This document shows, one piece after another, positions 1-10,658 of a DNA stretch of 64,000 bases. Every line of letters starts with the position of its first letter. Position 1 is the first letter of the stretch. Origin of the DNA: Anaeramoeba flamelloides (taxonomy: Eukaryota > Metamonada > Anaeramoebidae); NCBI GenBank assembly GCA_027625915.1, contig JANTQA010000016.1, positions 1,927,001-1,991,000 of the forward strand, given 5' to 3'. Both the position numbers and the translations under genes were made by a program. The notes under the pieces were generated by a model. That model saw only the letters and a program-made list of their open reading frames with translations, made no database searches and was not told the origin of the DNA.

Positions 1-182
1 CCTTAAAAGTTGAATTGACTGTAAACTTACTAAAGGTCTTTGTTCTGGCAATAATAATATCTTCGACCATTGTGATTTCTGAGTATTCAGACCTGAGAAA
101 TGGTAATTTCAAGAGTCTAAATGATAATAATATTAAAATTACCAATCTCACAAATTGTATTTTTATAATTATTAATATAATA

Positions 183-382
183 CAGTCAGTTCCATTTTTA
201 TAGACACAAACTTTAAACATGGATTTCAGGCACAATTAAAATCACAAATTAAAGAAAATTATTTCGAATTTATATTTACTTAAATTATTTTACTAGAATT
301 TGAATTTTGTGGCTTACTTTGAGAATTTTTTTTCGGTTATAAATTTCCTTGAAAGATTGTGTCTTAAAAATGGAACTGGCTG
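183..382. repeat. Foldback MITE, Tc1/mariner-like ends, copy 1
   Basis: A 200 bp element that is almost one long inverted repeat. It starts CAGTCAGTTCCA and ends in the complement, TGGAACTGGCTG. A TA dinucleotide lies on each side (181-182 and 383-384), as expected for Tc1/mariner/pogo-type target duplication. Related copies lie at 4881-5075 and 6376-6571, with fragments at 1-21, 4680 and 4800. It carries no coding sequence. Superfamily assignment rests only on the TA flanks and the CAGT tip. Confidence 0.75.
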
Positions 383-899
383 TATATGATAATATTAGTA
401 TATAATTTGCAATATTCAGTTAATTTCTCACCAATTTTAAGAATCAAAAAAAAAAAACAAAACAAAGTAACAATAATTAATACAAAATCTAATAAAAATA
501 AATATTATTTTTCATTACCGTATCTTTTTATTTTTATTTTTCCTTTTCCTTTTCCTTTTATCTTTTCTTTTATTTATTTTTTTTTTAAATGTTTTCTTGT
601 TATATATTTTAAATATCAATTTCTCAATTTATAAAAAAGCTTAAAAAATATTGACATCGAATTTTACAGGTATTCCAATAATTATTTATCTTTTTCTTTA
701 GTATTTTTTACTATCATTATTTTGTAGTAATCAATCAACTCCAAAGATTTTTCTTAAATATAAAATTCAAAAACAAATTCAAAAGGTTTTTTAAACAAAA
801 TTTCGTTCAAAAGTCCCAACATTTTTATTTCAAAGATCAATTATTTTTTAAAATCAGCCATTAAAGACCAAATAAGAAATAAGTAGTATAATATAAATT

Positions 900-1300
900 G
901 GAGGAAAGTTGATATACGTATGAAATAAAACTAATAAATCCAATATATTTTATTAAAAATTGAAAAACTCAAATTCTTATAGTGACTCTTCATTGAGAAA
1001 AACAAAAATGTCCATTTTGAGCTCCACTTGAAGATATTCAAAGAAAATATCAATAGAAATCAATATAATTTATGAACAATCATTTTCACTTTATCAATAA
1101 CCTTAGAATAACACCTTTTTACTTTGTGACTATTAATCTTTCAATTAAAAAATTTTACAAATGAATTATGTATCAAAAAAAAAATAAATGAAAAAAAAAA
1201 AAAGTAAAAATGATTTCAACTTTTCAATTTTGAAAATAAATTTTTTCTTCTAATATCTATTCAAAATCTTTAAACACACCTAATCCACACTTAACAACTG
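900..1300. repeat. Dispersed repeat, copy at 42085-42425
   Basis: Blocks such as AATAAAACTAATAAATC and AATCAATATAATTTATGAA reappear in the same order near 42100-42250, and the following AACACCTTTTT block also matches. A further block near 1200-1300 resembles 44100-44220. Non-coding, family unknown. Confidence 0.55.
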
Positions 1301-1532
1301 GACCACTTTTAGTGAGAAATTACTTTCTTCAATTTCTAATTGATCAAATTAGATAATTATATTCTCAAAACTGTTCTTTACAAAGAATATTGTGAAGGAT
1401 CAACTAATTTTAGAAAGTTCCAAAACATTGAAAGCAATAAAAATCTGGATTCAAAACTGAGTAAAAAAATTTAAAAATTATCAATCAAGTAAAAATTTTC
1501 AAACTTTTATTTGAATTTATCAATAACTATTT

Positions 1533-1752
1533 AAAAAAAGTGAGGACTTCACTAAATTAAAACTTTTACAAAAAAATAAAGTTTACAAAAAGTTTGTAAC
1601 AAAAAATAAATTTTAAAAGTGCTTTTCATCTCACTCACCACTTCAACCTCTATCCCAGACACATATTAAAAGATTTGTTTATTTCATTTTATTAATAAAA
1701 TAGAAAACTCAGAAAAAAAAGGTTTTTATGAAAAAAGAGTTCTCACTTTTTT
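1533..1752. repeat. Small inverted-repeat element with GTGAGGACT tips
   Basis: The left tip AAAAAAAGTGAGGACT (1533-1548) is matched in reverse by AGTTCTCACTTTTTT (1738-1752). A second element with the same tips is at 16313-16469, and tip-like pieces occur near 11360 and 12830. Internal sequence is non-coding. This looks like a short non-autonomous DNA transposon family. Confidence 0.5.
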
Positions 1753-2398
1753 CAAATAGTTGTATTTTCCAAATTATTTTCCAAATTTACGAACTTTAGA
1801 TTTTTGAGATTATTTTTGTAATCCATTTTCCTTTAATTTGTGAAGATTCTATCTTTATATTTTTCTGTTTAAATTATCTGAACATCTTTGTTGAAAAAGA
1901 GTTGTTCACTCGAGTTATACCCCCACTCGATTCCTTGATAAGGAGAACTGTTCTTTTATTATACTCCTAATGAAAAAATATAAAATGAATTAGATTAGTG
2001 TTACAAAAAAATTGAGGAATGATTTGACATTCTTTTATTTGAATTTATTAAAAAAAATTCTCCGAAATAGATCCATTTTTTGGTTTCCTGTGATGAAATC
2101 ATAAAATGCCAGCGATTAAAACAATAATTAAAATAAAATTAATTGGTTTCTTCGATTTTATTGAAAATAAGGAGTTTTATGAGTTGTGGACTCATTAGTG
2201 CATTTGTAGATTTTTAGGGATAATATTAGGATTGACGAATAATATTTTAATAATTTAGAAAAAACAAATTTGTTTGTTTTCGTTTTTGCAGTAAATTAAA
2301 TTAAATTATATTAAACGAAATCAAATTAAATCAAATCAAATCAAATCATAAACATAAATGTTAGTATAAATATATAAATATCATTATAAATATAGTAT

Positions 2399-3201
2399 TT
2401 AAAATTTCATTTTATGAGGCAATTGTCCTTTTTGGAGTTTGAATCTTGCAGTTAAATATTCCTTAAGATATTGAACTTTTTTAATTGCTTCATAAATTGG
2501 CTTGTCAATTTGGTTTTGAAGTTTTGTTTGTGTTTCATTAAGGCCAACTTTTTTAAGATCTTGTTTTTTTGTGAAGAATTTTTCTTCTGTCTTTTCCCAA
2601 TTGTTGATTGGTTTTTGTGGGGTGAAGAATTTGTCGTTGATTTCTTCTGGTACAACAAGTTCTCCAAGATCTACCTTTGTTTTTGTTGCAATGACATATT
2701 TTCTTTTAATTCTTGTCAAAGGAACACCATTTACATTATATGGTCCTTTTTGATTTTAAAAAAAATATTGAAAGAACATTTGATTGTTTGATTGGTTTTT
2801 ATTTGTTTTTTTTTTGTTTTTTTTATGGTGAGTGTTTTTGCTTTCTTTTGTTATTTTTCTTTTTTCAAAACAAAAAATAACAGCAGAAAAGAGAAGACAA
2901 TTAAAAAAAAGCAAGGATTCTTACCAGTCACAAGAAGTAATCCAGATGAAAGTTTTTTTAAGAAAACAACGCGCTTTCCCTTGAATTTACCGATTAATAA
3001 GATTAAGACAGTTCCTTTTTTAATTTGAAAAACAGTGATAATTAAAAAAAAATCAAAGTAAAAAGAAAGAAAAACAAAAAAGAAAAAAAGCAAAATAAAC
3101 TTCAGCTTTTCGTTTGAAAAGAACATTTTTTTCTTTTAAATAACAAGAAAAAAGCAAAATTATATACCTTGACTAATTTTTGGATCTTGTTGAAGAGACA
3201 T
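2399..3201 (-). CDS. RPL6: 60S ribosomal protein eL6 (RPL6), three exons
   Basis: Large-subunit ribosomal protein eL6, a structural component of the cytosolic 60S subunit. Exons on the minus strand: 3201-3168, 3014-2925 and 2745-2399, joined by introns of 153 and 179 nt with donors GTATAT and GTAAGA. The spliced protein is 156 residues. Recognised from the KOW-like core [20 protein letters not shown] followed by [19 protein letters not shown], then [12 protein letters not shown], and the C-terminal LPHKMKF, all in the order and spacing of yeast and human eL6. Both junctions fall inside conserved words (QG|TV and VTG|PY), which fixes the splice sites. The start [11 protein letters not shown] gives a shorter N-terminal tail than in yeast (about 176 residues). 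A further 5' exon is possible, but the ATG lies well placed before the core. Confidence 0.93.
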
Positions 3202-3659
3202 TTACAAAACGGAAATTTACAAAAAAATGTTTTTTGAAAGATCAAAATACAATATTTTATAAGGTGCAAAAGTACATTGAGAACTGAGTTGAATTGTAAA
3301 ATTGTTGGACATAGTGAGTAAAAGTGGGCTTTTTACAAACTCTTCAGGCAGTAAACTTGAATTTAATTACTACCAAAAGAAAACGACTGTTTATCAATAC
3401 ATTTTCTAAAAAATGACCAGAAGGAGTTTATGATTGTCTTACCAAAGAAAAACTGAAATTCATTTTTTCTTATTGTTCTAAAGTAAAATATACTTCACTA
3501 CTCAATATTATACTAACATTCAAATCAATTTTTAAGGTAAAATTCAAGGATCTTTTCTGTAAATTGAAAATTAGGAATTAAAATTTGTTCAAAAATATTC
3601 TTTAAAAAATTAATTCAAACCTTATGTAATAAAAATTATTTCTCAAAGTCGAGTCTTGA

Positions 3660-4200
3660 AAAAAATCCCTAAAAAGATTTGTTAGTTGGTAATATTAATG
3701 AAATTATTTTGTAATTGTAAATATATAAAATCAAATATTTTTTAGAAATAACAATTTTTATTATTATTTTGGTAATAAACCTACCTAAAGTCCAATAAAG
3801 TGGGTTGTCGATAGAATACAATGTAATTGTTTGATAGCATAATTAGATTAACTTTTTTTCAAAAAACAAGTGATTTTTATCAAGGTTTATAAGAGTTTGG
3901 AAAATGATATTTTTTTATTCTTGTTTTTTGATTGATTGATAGGTGTTTTGTAACAAAAATAATTTAATTACCCATCATTCTAATAAGTGAGTGAGTTATA
4001 ATTTTTAAAGTTTGATTCTTAATAAAAAAAGTCTTTGTTTTTTTTTAAAACTAAAATTACACAACAATTTCACTAATATTAACAATTAAAAAATCTTGTA
4101 AGGAATTATTTTCATGTCAGTTATTTTTATCGCTACTATATACTATTATTATAGCCTAATTTTTTAAAATATTTTATAAACAAATAAAATGAAGTCAAAT
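3660..4200. repeat. Dispersed repeat, second copy at 13660-14135
   Basis: The block around AATAAACC..CC..AAGT..AATAAAGTGGG, followed by GTAATTGTTTGATA, TTATTCTTGTTTTTTGATT, CATCATTCTAATAAGTG and TTACACAACAATTT, recurs in the same order and orientation at 13736-14135. A short frame across the second copy is not kept open in this one, so the repeat is probably non-coding. Family unknown. Confidence 0.65.
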
Positions 4201-4679
4201 AAATAATTTTAAAAATAAAATATATAATAATTAATTTGTATTAATAATTAATTGGATTTAATTTTGTAATTTATAGTCTTGAAATTAAAAAATAAAATCT
4301 AAAACAATAATCTTATAAATTTTAAGAAATTTCATTAATGTTTGCTAATACGATAAATGTACTTTTTATGGATCTTCAATTATTCAACATTTGATTTATT
4401 TAGATAATATTTTTAAAATAAAACGAAGGAACTAATATTATTTGTTCATAATAACTTTCAGGATTCACTTAACGCATGATTTTACAAAACTGATAAATTT
4501 TATGAACAATTGTTTTTTTTTTTTTTGTTTTTTTTTTTTCATTTCAAAATTTTAAACAAAAAGGATATTTCGGTTTTCTACTAAAAATAATTTTTATTAA
4601 AAGAATTCTGTTCAAAGTATTAATTAATTTGCCTATATTTAATGAAATAGCATGTGGTTCAGTTTTATTATACCATTTA

Positions 4680-5075
4680 CAGTCAGTTCCACTTTTAAGA
4701 CACAAACCTTCAACATAATAAATACACAATAAAATCTCAAATTAAGGCACATTTTTTGAAATTTTTTTTTACTACAAATTATTTTATTACAGTTAGTTCC
4801 ACTTTTAACATACAAACTTTGAACAAAATTTAAGACACAAAAAATTCTCAAATTAAAGCTATAAAATTCAAATTCTAGTACAGTCAATTCCACTTTTCAG
4901 GCACAAACTTTCAACGAAATTTAAGGCAGAAAAAAATCCCAAATTAAGGTACAAAATTTGGATTTTTTTATTTTAGAATTTATTTTACTAGAATTTGAAT
5001 TTTATAACTTTAATTTGAGAATTTTTGTATCTTAAATTTTGTTCAAAGAATTTATGTTAAAAGTTGAACTAGCTG
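4680..5075. repeat. Foldback MITE cluster: two fragments and one complete copy
   Basis: Three left ends of the CAGTCAGTTCCACTTTT family follow each other at 4680, 4800 and 4881. Only the last reaches a right end, AACTAGCTG at about 5067-5075, giving a complete 195 bp copy with TA on both sides (4879-4880 and 5076-5077). The first two are left-end fragments truncated by their neighbours, suggesting repeated insertion at or next to earlier copies. Confidence 0.7.
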
Positions 5076-5099
5076 TAGTAAAATCAACATATATTTTAA

Positions 5100-5860
5100 A
5101 CACTAAATTATTTTTCATAAATATTGACTCACTTTATACTGTTAATGCAAGTTGTGTAGTGGGTTTATTCCAGTATTCTTTACCAAAAAATTTTAAAATT
5201 TTTGGATCAGAATCATTTTTTCTAATTTTGCAAATTTTATGTTTTACTTTTTCAAATTTTTCTTTTTCTTTGTTTTTGAAAAATTTTCTTTTTTTTTCTT
5301 TTTTTTTCTTTTTTTTTCTTTTTGTTTTTCATTTGTTTTTCTTTTTATTTTCTTTTTTTTTTTTCTTTTATTTTTTTTTAAAAAAAAAGATCACTTGGGA
5401 AAAAAAAGAGATCTTCAAAAAAACAAATAATCACAAAGAAAATTGAGACTATGTAATGTCTTTGAAAATGGATTTAATTATTCATAAAAAATCTTGTTTT
5501 TCTACTTTTTTTAAATGAAAGTTCAGCAATTAAAAATCCAAAATGCCCATTTCAAAAATCGATACTCACTTTTTTTTAGTTTTGGGTTTTATTTTTTTTT
5601 AATTTTTAATATATCAGGTTTTTATATATTTATAATGACTTAAAAGTTAATTACAAATCATATTTAGTTATTAATTGTTCTTGAAACCTAAAGGATAATT
5701 ATATTTTTCAATTTATTATTTCAAGTGAGCCACAATTTTTAGAAAAAGAGTTTAGTTAAATATACAAAATAAGCATAATGGTCCATTTTACATTGTTCTA
5801 TTTACATCTCATATTGTAAATTAATATGTTGGAACTCTCTTACTATCAGTTCATTTTTTG
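5100..5860. repeat. Dispersed repeat with T-rich core, uninterrupted copy
   Basis: The same sequence is found at about 56600-57168 and 58357-58440. Shared blocks include GACTCACTTTATA, GGGTTTATTCCAGTATTCTT, TTTTTGGATCAGAATCATTTT, a long T/C tract, and ATTGAGACTATGTAATGTCTT. The join AGTTATTAATTGTTCTTGA near 5670-5690 is the empty site for the 1.2 kb element inserted in the other copy. Poly-Phe frames through the T tract are not proteins. Confidence 0.75.
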
Positions 5861-6375
5861 TGATTGGTGGTTTTTAATTTTTTTCTTCTAATACAGAACA
5901 AAAAAAAAATCTGATTATTAAAGTTAATTTATACTACATGTTGGCTATCAGTTAGACATCTATTAATAAATTATTTTTACAAAGTTATGAGAGTGTTATC
6001 TAATTAAGAAAATATAATGATTAAAATGATTAAGATACGAAGACCCACTTTTTCGGAATTACTCACTTCTTAAATAAACACCTATTTTTGGGGTATTTTT
6101 TGAAATAATTTTCATTAGATGAACTTAATATTAAAATTTAAGAATGAAAAAAGAATAATTTTAATCCAATTTGTAGAAAAAAAAAACAAGGAATATATAG
6201 TAAACCACAAATATGAAAAAAAAATAGTAAAAATATTCTCAAAACAAAAAAAAACAGTCTTTCAATTTATTTTTAGTGAAACATTTTGCAAGAAATATAT
6301 TGTACTATTACCAAATTGAAAAATATGATTATATTTAAAATATTAAAAAAATAGAGGATAAAATTCTCACCACTA

Positions 6376-6571
6376 CAGTCAGTTTCACTTTTAAGGCACA
6401 AACTTACAACGAAATTTAAGGCACAAAAAAATCTCAAATTAAGTCACAAAATTTAGAATTTTAATTTTTACAATTTATTTTACTAGAATTTGAATTTTGT
6501 GCTTTAATTTGAGATTTTTTTTGTACCTAAAATTTTGTTGAAAGTTTGTGCCTTAAAATTGAAACTGACTG
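6376..6571. repeat. Foldback MITE, complete copy 3
   Basis: Starts CAGTCAGTTTCACTTTTAAG and ends in the complement ending AACTGACTG, with TA flanks at 6374-6375 and 6572-6573. It is 196 bp and almost wholly self-complementary around a centre near 6470. The arms match better than in the copy at 183-382, suggesting a somewhat younger insertion. Confidence 0.78.
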
Positions 6572-7924
6572 TAAGTCAAATAAAAAATTGAAAAATTTTC
6601 ATTTTTTTCAATTCCCATAAATATCTAATAAATTGTAAACCTTTTTCAAAATTATTTTGTATGATAATGTTGATTATGTGTTCCAATTTCAAAAATATAA
6701 AATTTTGAGAATTTTTTAGACAAATTTTTCTGATTTATATCGTAAAAATTATTAATTATTGTTTTTAGAAAAATTTTTCTGGTAGTGTACCTAAAAAAAT
6801 CAAAAAAAAAACTTTTTTTCAAATTTTTGATGAGATGATCTAAGTTGTAATCTAAAATATTTGCCATTTGGTCATTAAAAAAGATCAATTTTTTAGTAAA
6901 CTTGTACCAAGAATCCTTTTATTAATAAAACGGGGCTATTATATTTTATAATTCTGTTAAAAAGGGCCAACGAAGGTTAATACAAAGCAAAATAAACATT
7001 GAAATTAAAAATCATTCTAAACTTAACTTTCAATTGAAAAAATTCTTAAAAACAAATTTTTGTAAGTTTCTTGTTGAAACAGTGATATAATGTCTACATT
7101 CAAAATATATTTTTATCACGGAAATTGTTTGATAGAAAAGTAATATATCTTTTAGTCAACACCTTTTATTGAAATTATTATTAATACCTAATTCCTTTTA
7201 CCGAAATATAAAGAATATAATTCATCTTCTTTTTAAAGTATAAAAAACGATAAAATTTACAACTTTCAATTAAAAAGTATATTGTCTTTCATAATAACAC
7301 TGAAACAAAAAAAAATTAAATAATAATCTTGATCTTTTATTTAGAAAAGAATCCTGGCTAATAAGGAATAGTTGATTAGAAAAAAAATAACTTAAATTCA
7401 AATTTGACTAACAATTTGAAAAAAATTCGTCAAAATAATCATTTTTGATTTTGTTTATTGTTATTTTGTTTTTAACAACAAAAAAAATTATTATTCCTAT
7501 TTAAATTTGGAAAATTTTTACTTTGTTGCATTTTACTTTTATATACCAATTAACATCTAAAATTTTTATTTCAAGTTCTAAATATTTTCAGACATTATTC
7601 AATTGAAAAAATCCAAAAACCTTACAAAATCAATTAAAAAAAGATGTTATAAGGTATTTCATTTAAATCTTTCTTATAAAGTATTTAGGTAAATTTTCCT
7701 TAGTGTCATTTGGTTTTCTTTTATATTTTTTGAAATTAACTTTTTTTATGGATTTCTCCCCTTAAAATTCAAAAACTAGACCACAAGTCTCTTTTTTCTA
7801 AACAGTTAAAAATTTATCATCCGAAAATGTACTCTTTACTATATTCAAGTTCCAATTTTTCATTTTTGAAAATCTTTCCAAAAGAATCATTTTTTTTACA
7901 TTTCCCAAAATCGAAATTATTTAA

Positions 7925-8287
7925 ATGCTCTCTCCTTTCACAAAATCCCTTTCAACAAACCTTTTCAGAAACTTTGCAACAAAAGTAAACTTCAAACCAC
8001 TATTTAACAGAATTTTAATTGATAGGGTTGAAGAATCCAAAAAAAAAAAAACAACATCTGGTCTTTTCATTCCAGACTCCGCAAAACAACCAAGAAACAT
8101 TGGAACAATTGTAGCTTTAGGTGACGGACAGGTTACTCGTGATGGGAAAAGAAACCCAATGAACCCAAACTTAAAAGTTGGTGTCAAAGTACTCCTTCCA
8201 TTTTATGGTGGTACCGAGATTGAGCTTGAAGGGAAGGAATACTCCATTTGGTCCGAATGGGAAGTTCTTGCAGTAATTGAAGACTAA
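7925..8287 (+). CDS. HSPE1: 10 kDa chaperonin (Cpn10/GroES), organelle-targeted
   Basis: Co-chaperonin that caps Cpn60 and releases folded substrate. It is a 120-residue, single-exon gene. The Cpn10 fold runs from about residue 25 to 119: FNRILIDRVEES, the mobile loop with SGLFIP at 45-50 (the hydrophobic tripeptide that docks on Cpn60), GTIVALGDG, KVGVKVLLPFYGG and the final WEVLAVIED. About 20 residues precede the fold (MLSPFTKSLSTNLFRNFATK). They are rich in Ser, Thr, Phe and basic residues with no acidic residue, as in a matrix-targeting presequence; cleavage near RNFA is likely. It therefore probably acts in a mitochondrion or mitochondrion-related organelle; a hydrogenosome would fit an anaerobe. 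No intron is needed, and no other Met lies between the start and the fold. Confidence 0.95.
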   Translation: MLSPFTKSLSTNLFRNFATKVNFKPLFNRILIDRVEESKKKKTTSGLFIPDSAKQPRNIGTIVALGDGQVTRDGKRNPMNPNLKVGVKVLLPFYGGTEIELEGKEYSIWSEWEVLAVIED

Positions 8288-10318
8288 AATCTTTTGCCAG
8301 TAAATCGATCTTGTTATCCAGATATTCATCTTGATGGAGAAATAATAAGTAATCTTCCAGAGCAATTTTTAAAAACGTTTCCGAACAAAAAGGTTTTAAA
8401 CAGTTCAAAAAATGGTTCTTTACGAATCTCTAAACTTTTTTTGAAAGATACTATTTAAAATTTTTTGTCAAACGTTTTTAGAATGGCGATTGTTCAAAAA
8501 AAAAAGCATTAGTTTTTTTTTTTAGTTTTGCTTTTTTTTATTTTTATTTTTTTTTATTTTTATTTTTTTCTTTCTTATTTTTTTGATTCTTTTTCGAACA
8601 ATTTTTTTCTCTTTTATTTTAAAATTATAACCGTCTAGTATTTATTTCAAAATAAAGTTAGTAACAAGATCAATTTTAACAAAAAAACAAACTGTTTTAT
8701 CAATTTTAGTGATCGACAAGCATTTTTTTACATTTTTAATTGTCTTACATAAGCAAAGAGAAGAAAGTCTTTTAATTAAATACGCTTCAAATTGTTGGTT
8801 TTACTTTGAACAATTCTGGAAATAAATTACTATCCATCACAAAATAAATGAAACAAAATTAACATTCAGCCTTCCAAAAAAGGTTTGATAAATAGATGTT
8901 ACACTTTGAATTTTAAATTCTTAAAACCAGGCACAAATTATTAATTTCCCTTTTAGAATTGGGGATTTTGATGTTTTATTTTAGTTCTTGGGAAAGTGTT
9001 TTTTTTTTGGAAAGATGAATGAAAAATTTGATCTTTTGATTTTACAATTAATAGTACAGTGATCAAAATAATGTGTGCTCAAAGACTTTAATCCTTGTTT
9101 CAAAATAAAAACCTGTTCTTTTTCTTCGTTTTTCAATTTTATAAATAATTCTGTATTTTATAGTATACCAAAGTTCAAATCGATTTTGGAAGTTAAGGAC
9201 TGGTTATTTTCAGTAAATTGGAATTTGTTCAAAAATTGTTAGAGATTATCTCAGTATTAATGGAAAAAGTTGTTATTTGAATGATAACAAAAATATATAG
9301 AATTTACTCTATTTTTTGAGATAGTTTTTTCAAATTTGTTGTTCCCTTTTTAGAATTTCTTTTTTAATAAAAGATCTTGAAAAAACCAATACTATATTTT
9401 CTTTAGGGTTTATTATCAGTTTCTTTGTTTGGTGTATGTATAGGTCTTCTATCAAAAAGAAACACGAGTTTTTATTTTGAAACATGGAGTAAACTTTTCA
9501 ATCGGATTATTTTGACAACAAAAAGAGCCAAAACCACTTATTGCACAAAGTAGTGTGTTTTTTTTTCATCTTTTTCCAATAAACTTCTACTATCCAATGG
9601 TGTGACTGGAATCAAATCAATTTTTGAAGGTAAACTCGTTGATTTTTTCAGTATATTTTAAATTAGGATTAGAATTTGTTTCACATTGTTCTTACTTTTT
9701 ATTCAATTTTTTTGTATTTCTAAATTGTTTTAAAGATAATAATTCTAGGTTCAAATTGAACAATATTTTTTGAGAAAACTTTGTACAATCTGATCTGTCA
9801 TTTCGAGAATTACATTGTTTTAAGTAGAACCAAAAAAAAAAATTCTCACATTACTTGCTGGTATTTGAATTCGAAGTGCGAAAAATTTCACTTCCCTTTT
9901 CAAAATTTTGCTTTCACAAATTGAGTTTTCTAAAAAGTAGGTATAAATTTGAACTTCTTTTTGAAAAAGGGTGATGAAAATGAAGTGAAAATTTTTCCCA
10001 ATTATAATCCAAATACCAGTATCAACTTTTTTTGATAACTTTGATGAATTAATTCATAGCAGTCAAAAAAAAAGAAGCATGGCTTATAGCATGTGTCACG
10101 GGCTATTTTAACAACTTACAGTAAAAATCAATTTATAAGTAAATTCTACTAAATGTAAACAATTCATCCCAAAAAAAATGACATACTCAGACAAAGTGTT
10201 TTATCAAACAAAAATGTTGATAAGTGTTTGAAAAATTTTGGAATTATCCAAAGGTTTGGAAAAGTCTTGTGATCGTCTGTAATAAAACCCTTTATTGCAG
10301 TTTTATTTTTTATTACTT
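8288..10318. other. Intergenic DNA, no gene seen
   Basis: A+T-rich sequence between Cpn10 and the RasGEF 5' exons. It contains a T-rich tract at 8510-8600, diverged dispersed sequence at about 9060-9840 with resemblance to 3480-3620 and 28640-29000, and a small inverted-repeat element at 9858-10019. Frames antisense to the Cpn10 end are shadows. Confidence 0.55.
9858..10019. repeat. Small MITE with CTGGTATTTG tips
   Basis: The left tip CTGGTATTTG (9858-9867) is exactly complementary to CAAATACCAG (10010-10019). The arms continue with GAAAAATTTCACTTC against GAAGTGAAAATTTTTCC. A diverged second copy lies at about 63661-63840 with the same arm words. There is no coding content. Confidence 0.65.
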
Positions 10319-10658
10319 ATGCTCAAACAAAATTTCAATCTAATAAACTATTCAAATCTAAACGAGGATCAATTAAAATATTTAATTACACTTTTAGGAC
10401 AACAAAACACAAAAAACATAATTACAATAGAAACACTTCAGCAACAAATCACAAACTTGAAGGTTCGTTGTTTTTTTTATTTTTTTTTGATTGTATCACC
10501 AACTAACAACCACCAAATCAATTTCTATTGGTTTCGAACCTAAATTTTTTACCTTAAAGCAAGAAAACAGAAAAACTAAAGTGAGAACAAGCGGGAGTCT
10601 TAAAAAACTCTTTCGAAAAGTTGCAGCACTTGAATACAAAAACCAAAAATATGAAAAC
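10319..10658 (+). CDS. Two 5' coiled-coil exons (RasGEF N-terminus or small gene)
   Basis: Exon 1 (10319-10462) encodes 48 residues starting MLKQNFNLINYSNL and ending TLQQQITNLK. Exon 2 (10560-10658) encodes 33 residues, QENRKTKVRTSGS to LEYKNQKYEN. The intron of 97 nt ends in ACCTTAAAG. Base composition drops in T across both exons, as in the other coding exons. An acceptor TTTTCAG at 10779-10785 followed by Glu-Trp-Ser-Ser-Asp-stop (10786-10803) would end a small three-exon gene. Otherwise exon 2 joins 17317. I favour the long join because exon 17317 needs an upstream partner. Confidence 0.55.

Larger units (their letters stand above)
1..2398. other. Repeat-bearing intergenic DNA, no gene seen
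   Basis: No open frame here looks like protein; short frames are T-rich or homopolymeric. The stretch holds the end of one foldback MITE (1-21), a complete copy (183-382), a dispersed repeat at about 900-1300 that recurs at 42085-42425, and a short inverted-repeat element at 1533-1752. The rest is plain A+T-rich sequence downstream of the eL6 gene. Confidence 0.6.
3202..7924. other. Repeat-rich intergenic DNA, no gene seen
   Basis: Between the divergent eL6 and Cpn10 genes. It holds a dispersed repeat at 3660-4200, a cluster of foldback MITE copies at 4680-5075, a repeat with a long T-rich tract at 5100-5860, and another MITE at 6376-6571. Open frames at 5039-5446 and 6119-6319 have low-complexity Phe- or Lys-rich translations with no recognisable family. 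The remainder (6600-7924) is featureless A+T-rich DNA leading to the Cpn10 start. Confidence 0.55.

Noticed and set aside
5239-5446. Phe-rich open frames over the T tract, also at 56522-56894
   Set aside because: They are translations of TTC/TTT microsatellite in a dispersed repeat and the two copies do not keep a common frame or length.
8171-8408. Antisense frames over the Cpn10 3' end
   Set aside because: Shadows of the Cpn10 coding sequence; no family resemblance.
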